NCBI GenBank assembly: GCA_025360945.1
Contig: JANYBE010000367.1
Location: forward strand, 1 to 14,011
DNA from: Rhizobacter sp.
Lineage (GTDB): Bacteria; Pseudomonadota; Gammaproteobacteria; Burkholderiales; Burkholderiaceae_C
Direction of reading: 5' to 3'
DNA: 14,011 bases
Shown: piece by piece, positions 7,860 to 14,011 of the stretch
Numbering within the stretch: position 1 is the first letter of the stretch
Layout of the letters: each line of letters starts with the position of its first letter
Program-made: the position numbers and the translations under genes
The notes under the pieces: generated by a model
The model's database searches: none
What the model was told of the DNA's origin: nothing
What the model saw: only the letters and a program-made list of their open reading frames with translations

Positions 7860-9191
7860 ATGACTGACCCCGTATTCGAATCCGCCGCAGAGGCTGGCGA
7901 CTCGCCCGCCATCGATCTGAACGGCTCTGCATTCGTCAAAGCCGTGGCGGAGCTCGCCACACGCCGACCGGTCACCACCGCGCGGGCGATCTACAACCAT
8001 CAGGGCATCAAGCTGCTCGAAGGCGGCGTACCGATCGACGCCAGCCTGTACGACCGGCTCGTCGCCCACCGGCTCGCGACGCCCCTCGACGAAGACCTGG
8101 ACAGCGGGCCGACCATGACCGGCGCGGTGCTGCGCGCCGCGGCCGAGGCTGCAATGGCGCGCTGGCCGTTCTTCGCGCTGACGGCGCCCGTGGGCCGGAT
8201 GCGCAACATGATGCTGCAGACGATCGAGGCGATTCCGTTGCCTCGGCCGGTAGCGTTTCACCTGACGCTCGCGCACGAAACACGGCCGGGCCTGTTCGAG
8301 CACAGTATTCTCATGGCGATCCTCGCCGCGCATCTCGTGCGCGAAGGCGGTGCGCCCATCCACGACATGACCGTGGCCGCTACCGCAGGGCTGCTACATG
8401 ACCTGGGCATGCTGCATATCGATGCCGACCTGCTCGGTGCCGGGAACCGCCTGAGCGGCGACGCGCGTCGTCCGATCTATGTGCACCCGATGACCTCGTC
8501 GATGATGATCGCGCGCTTTCACGAGTATTCGAAGGAGATCTCGCGCGCGATTCTCGAGCACCACGAAGTGCTCGATGGGTCGGGCTACCCGCGCGGTCTG
8601 GTGGGCGAAGCGATCAGCCCGCTCGGGCGGCTGCTGTCGCTGTGCGAGGTCGTCACGGCGATGTTCGACGGCGAGCGCGAGTACCCGGTGCAGCGTGTCT
8701 GGCTGCTGCTGCGTGTCAGCCCGCAGCGCTTCGACGAGACGCTGGTGCCGTCGATCCAGCGCCTGCTGCGTGCATGCCCGCCGGTGACCGATGCGGTAAC
8801 GCTGTCTGTCGCAGATGCGGTGGGACGGCTTCAACCCTTGACCGAGCTGCTGACGCGATTCCATGCCATCGCCGCGGCGGCTCGACCGAGGCTGGATGGT
8901 GCCGCCCGGACGGTGCTAAAGGATGTCGGCGAACAGGCCGACACCTTGCAGCGCGCGCTGTTCGAAGCCGGCATCACGCCGGACCAGTTCGGACTGCTGG
9001 CCCAGGGCGGCGACGCCGATCTGACGGTGCGCGCCGAGCTCTGGGCGCTCACACGCGAGCTGCACTGGCATTTGCGTGCAAGTGCGAACCAGCTGCGCCG
9101 CCGCTGGCGCGCGGCGACGCGCGACCAGCCGCTGCCTGCGCCGCTCGCGGCCTGGGTGACCGATGTCGACGCGCTCGATACCACAAGCTGA
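7860..9191 (+). CDS. HD-GYP domain protein, divergent; possible cyclic-di-GMP phosphodiesterase
   Basis: A 443-residue cytoplasmic protein with no membrane segments. Residues 15-140 match no domain I recognise. The HD-GYP domain spans about 140-280: H148 in FEHS, the HD pair at 180-181 in LLHDLGM, H209 in YVHPMTS, then HHEVLDGSGYPRGLVGEAI at 234-252. This last stretch is the GYP signature of enzymes that hydrolyse cyclic-di-GMP to GMP. Two positions depart from consensus: HDxGK reads HDLGM, and the downstream (A/C)DxxDA segment reads CEVVTA, so activity may be reduced or the protein may only bind the nucleotide. Residues 300-443 are helical with no known domain. ATG at 7860 is preferred to the in-frame GTG at 7782, which abuts mutL, but neither has a clear ribosome binding site. 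DedA follows after 12 bp, so the two are likely one operon. Confidence 0.82.
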   Translation: MTDPVFESAAEAGDSPAIDLNGSAFVKAVAELATRRPVTTARAIYNHQGIKLLEGGVPIDASLYDRLVAHRLATPLDEDLDSGPTMTGAVLRAAAEAAMARWPFFALTAPVGRMRNMMLQTIEAIPLPRPVAFHLTLAHETRPGLFEHSILMAILAAHLVREGGAPIHDMTVAATAGLLHDLGMLHIDADLLGAGNRLSGDARRPIYVHPMTSSMMIARFHEYSKEISRAILEHHEVLDGSGYPRGLVGEAISPLGRLLSLCEVVTAMFDGEREYPVQRVWLLLRVSPQRFDETLVPSIQRLLRACPPVTDAVTLSVADAVGRLQPLTELLTRFHAIAAAARPRLDGAARTVLKDVGEQADTLQRALFEAGITPDQFGLLAQGGDADLTVRAELWALTRELHWHLRASANQLRRRWRAATRDQPLPAPLAAWVTDVDALDTTS

Positions 9192-9203
9192 TAATCGTGC
9201 CGC

Positions 9204-9851
9204 ATGGAATTCCTCAAGTTCGTGCTCGACTTCATCCTGCACGTGGACGTGCATCTCGCGACCTTCGTGCAGACCTACGGCATGTGGGTCTACGCGCTGC
9301 TGTTCGCGATCATCTTCGTCGAGACCGGCGTCGTGGTGATGCCCTTCCTACCGGGCGACTCACTGCTGTTCGTGGTGGGTGCGATGGCCGGTGTCGGCCT
9401 GATGAGCCTGCCGCTGGTGCTGATGCTGCTGATCGCCGCGGCGATCCTAGGCAACCAGAGCAACTACGCGATCGGGCGCCACTTCGGCCCGCGCGTATTT
9501 CAGTGGGAGAGCACGCGCTTCTTCAACAAGCAGGCCTTCGACCAGGCGCACGCGTTCTACGAGAAGTACGGCGGTGTGACGATCGTGCTCGCGCGCTTCA
9601 TGCCGTTCCTGCGCACTTTCGCGCCCTTCGTTGCCGGCGTAGCGCAGATGACGCGCAGCAAGTTCACGCTTTTCGATGTGACCGGCGGCACGCTGTGGGT
9701 GGGCAGCGTGACGCTTGCCGGCTACCTGTTCGGCAACGTCCCGTGGGTCAAGGCGAATCTCGACATGATCATTTGGGGCGCGATCCTGCTGCCTGGGTTG
9801 CTCGTAGTGTTGGGCGCGTGGCGCGCACGGCGCAAGCAGAAGCAGGCGTGA
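9204..9851 (+). CDS. DedA family inner-membrane protein
   Basis: A 215-residue polytopic membrane protein of the DedA/VTT (SNARE-associated) family. Members are thought to act as proton-coupled flippases for polyprenyl or other membrane lipids and affect envelope integrity. The family hallmarks are present: a membrane-re-entrant PFLPGDSLLFVVGA near residues 48-61, and LARFMPFLRTFAPFVAGVAQM near 130-150, which holds the essential arginines. Transmembrane helices are visible at about 25-45, 54-92 (broken), 140-175 and 190-207, and the tail is basic (RARRKQKQA). It follows the HD-GYP gene by 12 bp and is probably cotranscribed. Its TGA at 9849-9851 directly abuts the last codon of the convergent broken hydrolase at 9852, leaving no room for a shared terminator. 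Confidence 0.93.
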   Translation: MEFLKFVLDFILHVDVHLATFVQTYGMWVYALLFAIIFVETGVVVMPFLPGDSLLFVVGAMAGVGLMSLPLVLMLLIAAAILGNQSNYAIGRHFGPRVFQWESTRFFNKQAFDQAHAFYEKYGGVTIVLARFMPFLRTFAPFVAGVAQMTRSKFTLFDVTGGTLWVGSVTLAGYLFGNVPWVKANLDMIIWGAILLPGLLVVLGAWRARRKQKQA

Positions 9852-10348
9852 TCAAGGCACGCGTGGCGTGACACGCGCGACGAGTGGCGGCGGCCGGTAG
9901 TCCGGCACGAAATGGCAGGCGCCGCCGAAGCGCGGCAGCAGCGCGGTGCAGCGTTCAGCCACTTGCCGCGGCGTCGGCTTCTCGCCCATCGCGGTCCAGG
10001 CGAGCAGGGCTTCCATCAGGGCCGGGTACTCGGTATCGCTGAGGTAGCTGCTCGTGTTCGTCGGTGAAGGTCTGCACCAGGTGATCGGCGCTGCCAGCGC
10101 TGCGCATAGTGCCACGGCGACAGGGTCGGCGCGGTAGCGAGAGACACCCGCGTTGAGCGCGTCATCGTCGCTCGAGCCCGCGCAGCTAGCACCGATGCAC
10201 CGCGATCCAGTAGAACGCGCCGGCGTCGTCGCGGCCGGTGAGGCAAAGTGTGCCGTCACGCAGGCCGCTCGGGCAGGGTGCGGATTCGGGCTGCGCCTGC
10301 GCCGTGCAGCACAGCCGCGGCCATGCTGATTGCGGTTGCTGCACGCAT
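9852..10348 (-). pseudogene. Remnant of a secreted alpha/beta hydrolase with internal deletion and frameshifts
   Basis: Pieces of one protein lie in two frames. From the ATG at 10348, two bp after the propeller gene's stop, comes a signal-peptide-like start (MRAATAISMAAAVL). The frame then shifts and reads TAQAQPESAPCPSGL and GRDDAGAFYWIAV before a stop. The frame ending at 9852 reads SDDDALNAGVSRYRADP, loses the thread, and returns as SYLSDTEYPALMEALLAW, GEKPTPRQVAERC and FVPDYRPPPLVARVTP. Between them, at about 10053-10086, the other frame gives DHLVQTFTDEHE, which bridges the two halves. Remembered Burkholderiales alpha/beta hydrolases of over 400 residues show these segments in this order, with the nucleophile elbow in between. 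Here that central part is missing, so the enzyme must be dead. The decay and the order are seen in the sequence; the family rests on memory. Confidence 0.7.
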
Positions 10349-10350
10349 GC

Positions 10351-11655
10351 TTAGCGCAGATTGCCGGTGTGGCCGAGCGAGTAGCGACCGGGTTGCGGCC
10401 ACACGGTCAGGCCGTGCGGTTCGCGCCCGACCTTGATCTGGTCGACCGCGCCACTCTCGGTGTCGAAGCGGTAGACGACATCGTCGAAGCGGCCCGAGAG
10501 CCACAGGTGCTTGCCGTCGGCGCTGACGTTGCCCATGTCGGGGCTGCCGCCGCCGAGGATGGACCAGGTCTGCACGACCTTGCGCGTCGCGAAGTCGATC
10601 ACCGAGACGCCGCCCTTGCCGCCGGGCCTTCCGTGAACCAGGTTCGTCCCGCGGTTGGCCACGTAGAGCTGTTTGCCGTCGCGGCTCGGGTACAGGCCGT
10701 GCGCGCCGATGCCGGTCGGGATGAAACCGATCTGCTTGAGCGTCTCGCCGTCGACCACGTGCACGCCGTCGAACATCATGTCGGCAACGAACAAGGTCTT
10801 GCCGTCGGGCGAGGCGCGCACGTCCTGTGGCATGCCGGGGACGGTGCAGATGGTCGCGCCGAGCTCTGACGGGTCGGGAATCTTGCGCGGCTTCTTGCCC
10901 GGCTGGGCGAGCGTGGCGAGGATCTCCGGGCGATTGAAATAGGCGCTCAGCTTAAGTGTGCCGACGACGCTGCGCATGACAAGGTCGACCTTGCTGATCG
11001 CGCCGTTGAACTCGCAGGTGAAGAACGCGAAGCGACCGTCGATCGAGAAGTCGGCGTGGTTGATGCCGTCGCAGTCGGGTGTGGCGATCGAGTACTTCAG
11101 CACCATCGTCTTCGGGTCGCGAAAGTCCAGCCGCTTGTAGGCCTCGGCGACGACGATCGCGAACTGGCCGTCTGGCGACCAGTACATGTTGTACGGGTCG
11201 TCGACGGGGATGGATTTGCCCGGCTTGGCGGTGAGCGGGTCGATCGGCGTGAGGCTGCCGCTCGCGCGGTTCTCGGCGTTGTTGGCGACCCAGAGCGTGC
11301 GCAGATCCCACGACGGCACAATATGTTGCGGGTTCAGGCCGACCGGGAAGGTTGCGACGACTTTCAGCGTGGCTGGATCGATCACCGACACCGTATTGGC
11401 CGAGTGATTGGGCACGTAGACACGCTCGAGCGCCCCGGCCACGGCCGGGCTCATGTGGCCGGTGGCGGTCTCGCTGTAGAGGTTGTTCGCGTCGATGACA
11501 GGCGGCATGCCGGGCAGCGTCAAGACGGCGAGGCTGGAGTGAGTCGCTGCAGAAGCCGCGGGCGCGGTGGTCTGGGCATGTGCCCACGACGAGGCGCAGG
11601 CGCCGGCAACGATCAGGGGCAGCGCCGCACGGCGCAAGGTCAGGTTTCTGTTCAC
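10351..11655 (-). CDS. Exported YVTN-family beta-propeller protein
   Basis: A 434-residue protein with a Sec signal peptide (basic start MNRNLTLRRA, hydrophobic core, likely cleavage after AHA at residue 27), so it is periplasmic or secreted. Repeats of the YVTN/YncE type follow: VYVPNHSANTVSVIDPATL near 78-96, LRTLWVANNAEN near 118-129, DGRFAFFTCEFN near 207-218, DGKTLFVADM near 288-297 and DGKQLYVANRGTNLV near 331-345. These predict a seven-bladed propeller used for binding rather than catalysis; no haem or quinone-binding motif was recognised. The start codon is GTG at 11655, the only start that keeps the signal peptide. It lies 27 bp after the creatininase-family gene on the same strand and two bp before the remnant hydrolase, so all are probably one transcript. 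The binding partner is unknown. Confidence 0.88.
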   Translation of the reverse strand: MNRNLTLRRAALPLIVAGACASSWAHAQTTAPAASAATHSSLAVLTLPGMPPVIDANNLYSETATGHMSPAVAGALERVYVPNHSANTVSVIDPATLKVVATFPVGLNPQHIVPSWDLRTLWVANNAENRASGSLTPIDPLTAKPGKSIPVDDPYNMYWSPDGQFAIVVAEAYKRLDFRDPKTMVLKYSIATPDCDGINHADFSIDGRFAFFTCEFNGAISKVDLVMRSVVGTLKLSAYFNRPEILATLAQPGKKPRKIPDPSELGATICTVPGMPQDVRASPDGKTLFVADMMFDGVHVVDGETLKQIGFIPTGIGAHGLYPSRDGKQLYVANRGTNLVHGRPGGKGGVSVIDFATRKVVQTWSILGGGSPDMGNVSADGKHLWLSGRFDDVVYRFDTESGAVDQIKVGREPHGLTVWPQPGRYSLGHTGNLR

Positions 11656-11682
11656 GGTTCCGCGGGCAATAAGGTTAGAGCG

Positions 11683-12489
11683 CTATTGTCGTGCAGCAAT
11701 CGCCTTGCGAATCGCGGTTACGGAATGCGACACGATCAGCTCGACACCTGCCTGGCCCAGCACGGCAGTAGATGCGCGCGGATCGCCATACACGCCGTTG
11801 GCGGGTGCGCCGCTTGCTGCCGCATCGTATCGATCGGCACGCACGCGGGTGGCGTCGGTCGCGAGCATCAGCGAGGTGTCGGCGCTGCCCGCATGCTGGC
11901 CGATCTGTGCGTCGCTCAGGCCCTTGTCGTGCAGTAGCTGGACGAACGCGGTTTGCGTGATGCCGTAGTACGCGTCGATGAAGTGCGCGCGCGCCGGTGT
12001 AGCGGCCCAGTCGCGGTTGAGCCGCTGCGCCACCGCCTTGAGCTGGCTCTGGTAGCCGCCGTGGTCGCCGATCAGCACCACGTTGACGAAGCCGCCTTGC
12101 TTGAAGCTGCGCGCCGCGCCGTCGACTAGCGCCTGGAAGGCCGCGTCCGGGATCGAGATCGTGCCGGGGAAGCGCATGTGCCCCGCTGGCGGCGTGACGC
12201 TGCCTTCGGGCACATAGCTGACAACCGGCGCGACCAGCGCGTTGCCCAGCGACTCGGCGATGCGCCCCGAGAGCAATTGCACGCGCACGTTGTGCTTGCC
12301 TAGCGTGAGATGCGGCCCGCTCTGCTCGGTGCCGCCGACCGGAATGATGATGGTCGTCTTTCCCGCGAGTTGCGCGTCGCGCAGCTCGGTCCAGGTCAGG
12401 TCCTCGAGGAACACGCTGGCCGGTGCGGCGCATGCAGCCGCGTGCAGCAGCAGCGCGACGACGATGGTGAGGAGGCGGCGCACGCGCAT
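11683..12489 (-). CDS. Exported creatininase-family protein with altered metal-ligand positions
   Basis: A 268-residue protein with an N-terminal signal peptide (MRVRRLLTIVVALLLHAAACA). The creatininase fold shows IIIPVGGTEQSGPHLTLGKHN at 47-67, HMRFPGTISIP at 104-114, IGDHGGYQ at 140-147 and HAGSADTSLML at 199-209. Classical creatininase binds two metals through Glu and His of ExH, the Asp of LGxD, and a later His and Glu. Here E55 and H143 are kept, but the ExH histidine is Ser57, the LGxD aspartate is His66 (LGKH), and HAGExETS has become HAGSADTS. Related proteins with the same LGKHN and GDHGGY wording are remembered, so this looks like a subfamily, not decay. The reaction is unknown; amide or lactam hydrolysis is a guess. 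The start ATG overlaps the esterase stop by one base (TGATG), indicating translational coupling. Confidence 0.85.
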   Translation of the reverse strand: MRVRRLLTIVVALLLHAAACAAPASVFLEDLTWTELRDAQLAGKTTIIIPVGGTEQSGPHLTLGKHNVRVQLLSGRIAESLGNALVAPVVSYVPEGSVTPPAGHMRFPGTISIPDAAFQALVDGAARSFKQGGFVNVVLIGDHGGYQSQLKAVAQRLNRDWAATPARAHFIDAYYGITQTAFVQLLHDKGLSDAQIGQHAGSADTSLMLATDATRVRADRYDAAASGAPANGVYGDPRASTAVLGQAGVELIVSHSVTAIRKAIAARQ

Positions 12490-13430
12490 CAGCCCGCGAA
12501 CGCGCGCTTCAGTTCCGCGGCGCACAGCGCTACGGCCGTGTTCGCTTCGTCCAGCAGCTTGCCCATCGTGATGAAGCCGTGGATCTGGCGTTCGAAGCAG
12601 ACGTAGCTCGCGCGGTTGCCAGCCGCCGTTAGGGCTTCGGCGTAGGCCGCTCCTTCGTCGCGCAACGGGTCATAGCCAGCGGTCAACACGAGTGCCGGCG
12701 GTAGCCGGACCAGATCGGCATGCAGCAGCGGCGAGGCGCGCCAGTCCTTGTACTGCGCCGGGTCGGTGATGTAGTGGCCGCTGAAGTAGTCCATCGTTTC
12801 GGTAGTCAGCAGATAGCCCTGGCCGTTGCTGGTGTGCGAGGGCGTGTTGCGATGCTGGTCGGTCGCGGGGTAGATCAGCAGCTGATAGGCGATCGGCAGA
12901 TCGCCCGCGTCGCGTGCCGTGATCGAGATGACCGCCGCGAGGTTGCCGCCGGCGCTGTCACCGCCCACCGCAAGGCGTGTCGCGTCCAGCTGCAGTTCGC
13001 TCGCATGCGAGTGAACCCAGCGCGCCGCCGCGAGGCAGTCGTCCACCGCGGCTGGGAAGCGGTGTTCCGGGCCCATCCGGTAGTCGACCGCGACCACCGC
13101 GCAACCGGCGCCGTTCGCGAGCTCGCGGCACAGCGTGTCATGGGTGTCCAGATCGCCAATGACCCAGCCGCCGCCGTGGTAGTAGACAAGCACCGGCAGG
13201 CTCGCGGTCGCGCTGCTGCCGCACGGCCGGTATAGGCGCAGCGGGATCGCGCCGTGTGGCCCGCCGGCCTGCAGGTCCCGCACCATCGCCACCGCCGGCG
13301 GCGCGGGCTGCGTGAAAGTGCGCCGCTCACGGTAGAAGGTGCGCGCCTCGGTGGGCGTGAGCGTGTGCGTGGGTGGAACACCGCGCGCCACCATCAGGTC
13401 GAGCAGGGCTTGAGTTTGAGAATGCAGCAT
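12489..13430 (-). CDS. Hormone-sensitive-lipase-type esterase (alpha/beta hydrolase)
   Basis: A 313-residue cytoplasmic-type carboxylesterase of family IV (HSL). The oxyanion motif HGGGW is at 85-89, the nucleophile S159 sits in GGDSAGGN (157-163), the acid is D254 in GYDPLRDEG, and the base is H284 in QIHGF. DYRMGPEHRFPAA at 116-128 is also typical. Such enzymes hydrolyse short acyl esters or simple carboxyl esters. No signal peptide is present, unlike the two genes after it. It starts at the ATG at 13430 with only a weak AAAGAC before it. It is the first gene of the cluster, so the promoter should lie in 13431-13825. Its TGA overlaps the next ATG by one base. A link to turnover of one compound by the whole cluster is inferred from spacing alone. 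Confidence 0.9.
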   Translation of the reverse strand: MLHSQTQALLDLMVARGVPPTHTLTPTEARTFYRERRTFTQPAPPAVAMVRDLQAGGPHGAIPLRLYRPCGSSATASLPVLVYYHGGGWVIGDLDTHDTLCRELANGAGCAVVAVDYRMGPEHRFPAAVDDCLAAARWVHSHASELQLDATRLAVGGDSAGGNLAAVISITARDAGDLPIAYQLLIYPATDQHRNTPSHTSNGQGYLLTTETMDYFSGHYITDPAQYKDWRASPLLHADLVRLPPALVLTAGYDPLRDEGAAYAEALTAAGNRASYVCFERQIHGFITMGKLLDEANTAVALCAAELKRAFAG

Positions 13431-13825
13431 GGTTGTCTTTATGATTTTTTCGGCGGCCTAGGGTAACCCGCGCCAGAGGCTGGCGCACGCGCTTTTGCAT
13501 TGCGGCCTTCACAACGACAAGACCAGAGGAACCAACGAGTATTGCAACCTGCTCGGCTATGCTGGCACTGGCGCCCGTGGCCGGGCAACCGCAGACGTGA
13601 GCGCGCGCACCATTTCGGTAACGATGCGCGACGCAAAACGAGTGCTCATCAAGGGTGAAGCTTGCCTCATTTTTGCTGGCGCGGGCGCCTTTGCGGCAAG
13701 GGGCGATTTGATTCAGATTGCGGTCGATCCCACAAGCGCTTGTTACGCGCCTTGAGTGAAGATCTAGGGGTTCGCTGCCGCATGCAGGGAACTGGTGTCG
13801 CGCTGGACCGCCGTGATTCGACCGC
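13431..13825 (-). other. Intergenic region without a convincing gene
   Basis: This 395-bp stretch lies between the amidase gene and the esterase gene. It is patchier and in places more AT-rich than its surroundings (for example the T run at 13445-13450). An 86-codon frame exists at 13495-13755 on the plus strand, but it shows no family wording, ribosome binding site or coding-like pattern. The region holds one short inverted repeat (13470-13486). It should contain the terminator of the amidase gene and the promoter of the esterase cluster, but neither could be placed with confidence. No tRNA or other RNA gene is seen. Confidence 0.5.
13470..13486. repeat. Perfect short inverted repeat upstream of the esterase gene
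   Basis: GCGCCAG, a three-base loop AGG, and CTGGCGC form a perfect 7-bp stem about 40 bp before the esterase ATG. It could be a transcription-factor operator or a small RNA hairpin. On the plus strand four Ts follow at 13493-13496, too few and too distant for a good intrinsic terminator. On the minus strand it lies between the amidase and the esterase, where either role is possible. Confidence 0.5.
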
Positions 13826-14011
13826 CTACAACTGCCGCGAGCGCGCCAGCGGCGGGTTCTTCGAGAAGTAACGCTGAATGCCGGTCGCCAGCGCGTGCAC
13901 CAACTGGGCCTGGTACTCCGGGTCGCGCAACCTCGCTTCTTCTTCGGGATTGGAGATGAACGCCGACTCGACCAGGATCGAGGGGATGTCGGGCGCCTTC
14001 AGCACCGCGAA
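13826..14011 (-). CDS. amiC: N-acetylmuramoyl-L-alanine amidase (AmiC type), C-terminal end
   Basis: The last 61 codons of a minus-strand gene that enters from the right edge and stops at a TAG (13826-13828). The residues AVLKAPDIPSILVESAFISN and PEEEARLRDPEYQ match the end of the Amidase_3 catalytic domain. They include the conserved glutamate of the VExAFISNPxEE motif, which is the catalytic or zinc-associated glutamate of the family. A short tail, YFSKNPPLARSRQL, follows. These periplasmic zinc enzymes cleave the amide between N-acetylmuramic acid and L-alanine to split the septal cell wall. The AmiC label, as opposed to AmiA or AmiB, rests on its usual position near mutL in related bacteria and is less certain than the family. 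The signal peptide, AMIN domain and zinc histidines lie outside the window. Confidence 0.85.
   Translation of the reverse strand, partial: FAVLKAPDIPSILVESAFISNPEEEARLRDPEYQAQLVHALATGIQRYFSKNPPLARSRQL

Noticed and set aside
8642..9871. 409-codon plus-strand frame across the HD-GYP and dedA genes
   Set aside because: It is an out-of-frame shadow running through two genes with clear domains; its composition is Arg/Ala-rich.
9860..9877. CGCGTG ... CACGCG stem just after dedA as a terminator
   Set aside because: The stem is only 6 bp, no T run follows on either strand, and it lies inside the C-terminal codons of the hydrolase remnant.
11056..11937. 293-codon plus-strand frame opposite the propeller and creatininase-family genes
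   Set aside because: It is antisense to two genes with recognised domains and has no family match.
13690..13740. GGTCGATCCC resembling a tRNA T-arm
   Set aside because: It lacks the GTTCRA core, and no acceptor, D-arm or anticodon stem can be folded around it.
13495..13755. 86-codon plus-strand frame in the intergenic region
   Set aside because: No ribosome binding site, recognised motif or coding-like third-position pattern; a lineage-specific small gene cannot be fully excluded.

Overview
The window is GC-rich chromosomal DNA from a betaproteobacterium, most likely of the order Burkholderiales and close to the Comamonadaceae/Sphaerotilaceae. This rests on the wording of the MutL protein (an endonuclease-type MutL with the Burkholderiales-like DMHAAHER and CNHGRPTW motifs) and on an AmiC-type amidase in the neighbourhood. 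It is inferred from remembered family sequences; no search was run.

Layout. Positions 2-1501 (+) hold a tight, probably translationally coupled set: the tail of an unrecognised small protein, an ECF sigma factor with a SnoaL-like C-terminal domain, and a four-helix MAPEG membrane protein. A DinB-family gene broken by two stops and a frameshift follows (1560-2101, +). From 7779 down to 2108 four genes run on the minus strand: mutL, a lipoprotein alpha/beta hydrolase, an RluF-like rRNA pseudouridine synthase with a long disordered N-terminus, and an IlvD/Edd-family (probably sugar-acid) dehydratase. Positions 7860-9851 (+) hold a divergent HD-GYP protein and a DedA membrane protein. From 13430 down to 9852 the minus strand carries a compact cluster: HSL-type esterase, exported creatininase-family protein, exported YVTN beta-propeller, and the wreck of a secreted alpha/beta hydrolase. 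About 400 bp without a convincing gene follow. The window ends in the last 61 codons of an N-acetylmuramoyl-L-alanine amidase (AmiC type).

How the parts fit. amiC and mutL are usually close neighbours in related bacteria. Here they are separated by about 6 kb containing the signalling pair and the hydrolase cluster, so this segment looks like an insertion into a conserved locus. The hydrolase cluster (esterase, amidohydrolase-like protein, propeller, once a second hydrolase) looks like a small accessory catabolic or processing unit with several products outside the cytoplasm; its substrate cannot be told from sequence. No phage, transposase, CRISPR or RNA gene was seen.

The most distinctive feature is the number of indels: a self-cancelling frameshift pair inside the sigma-factor region 4, a triply broken dinB, and an internally deleted, multiply frameshifted hydrolase. 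Either this genome is eroding accessory genes or the assembly contains base errors.
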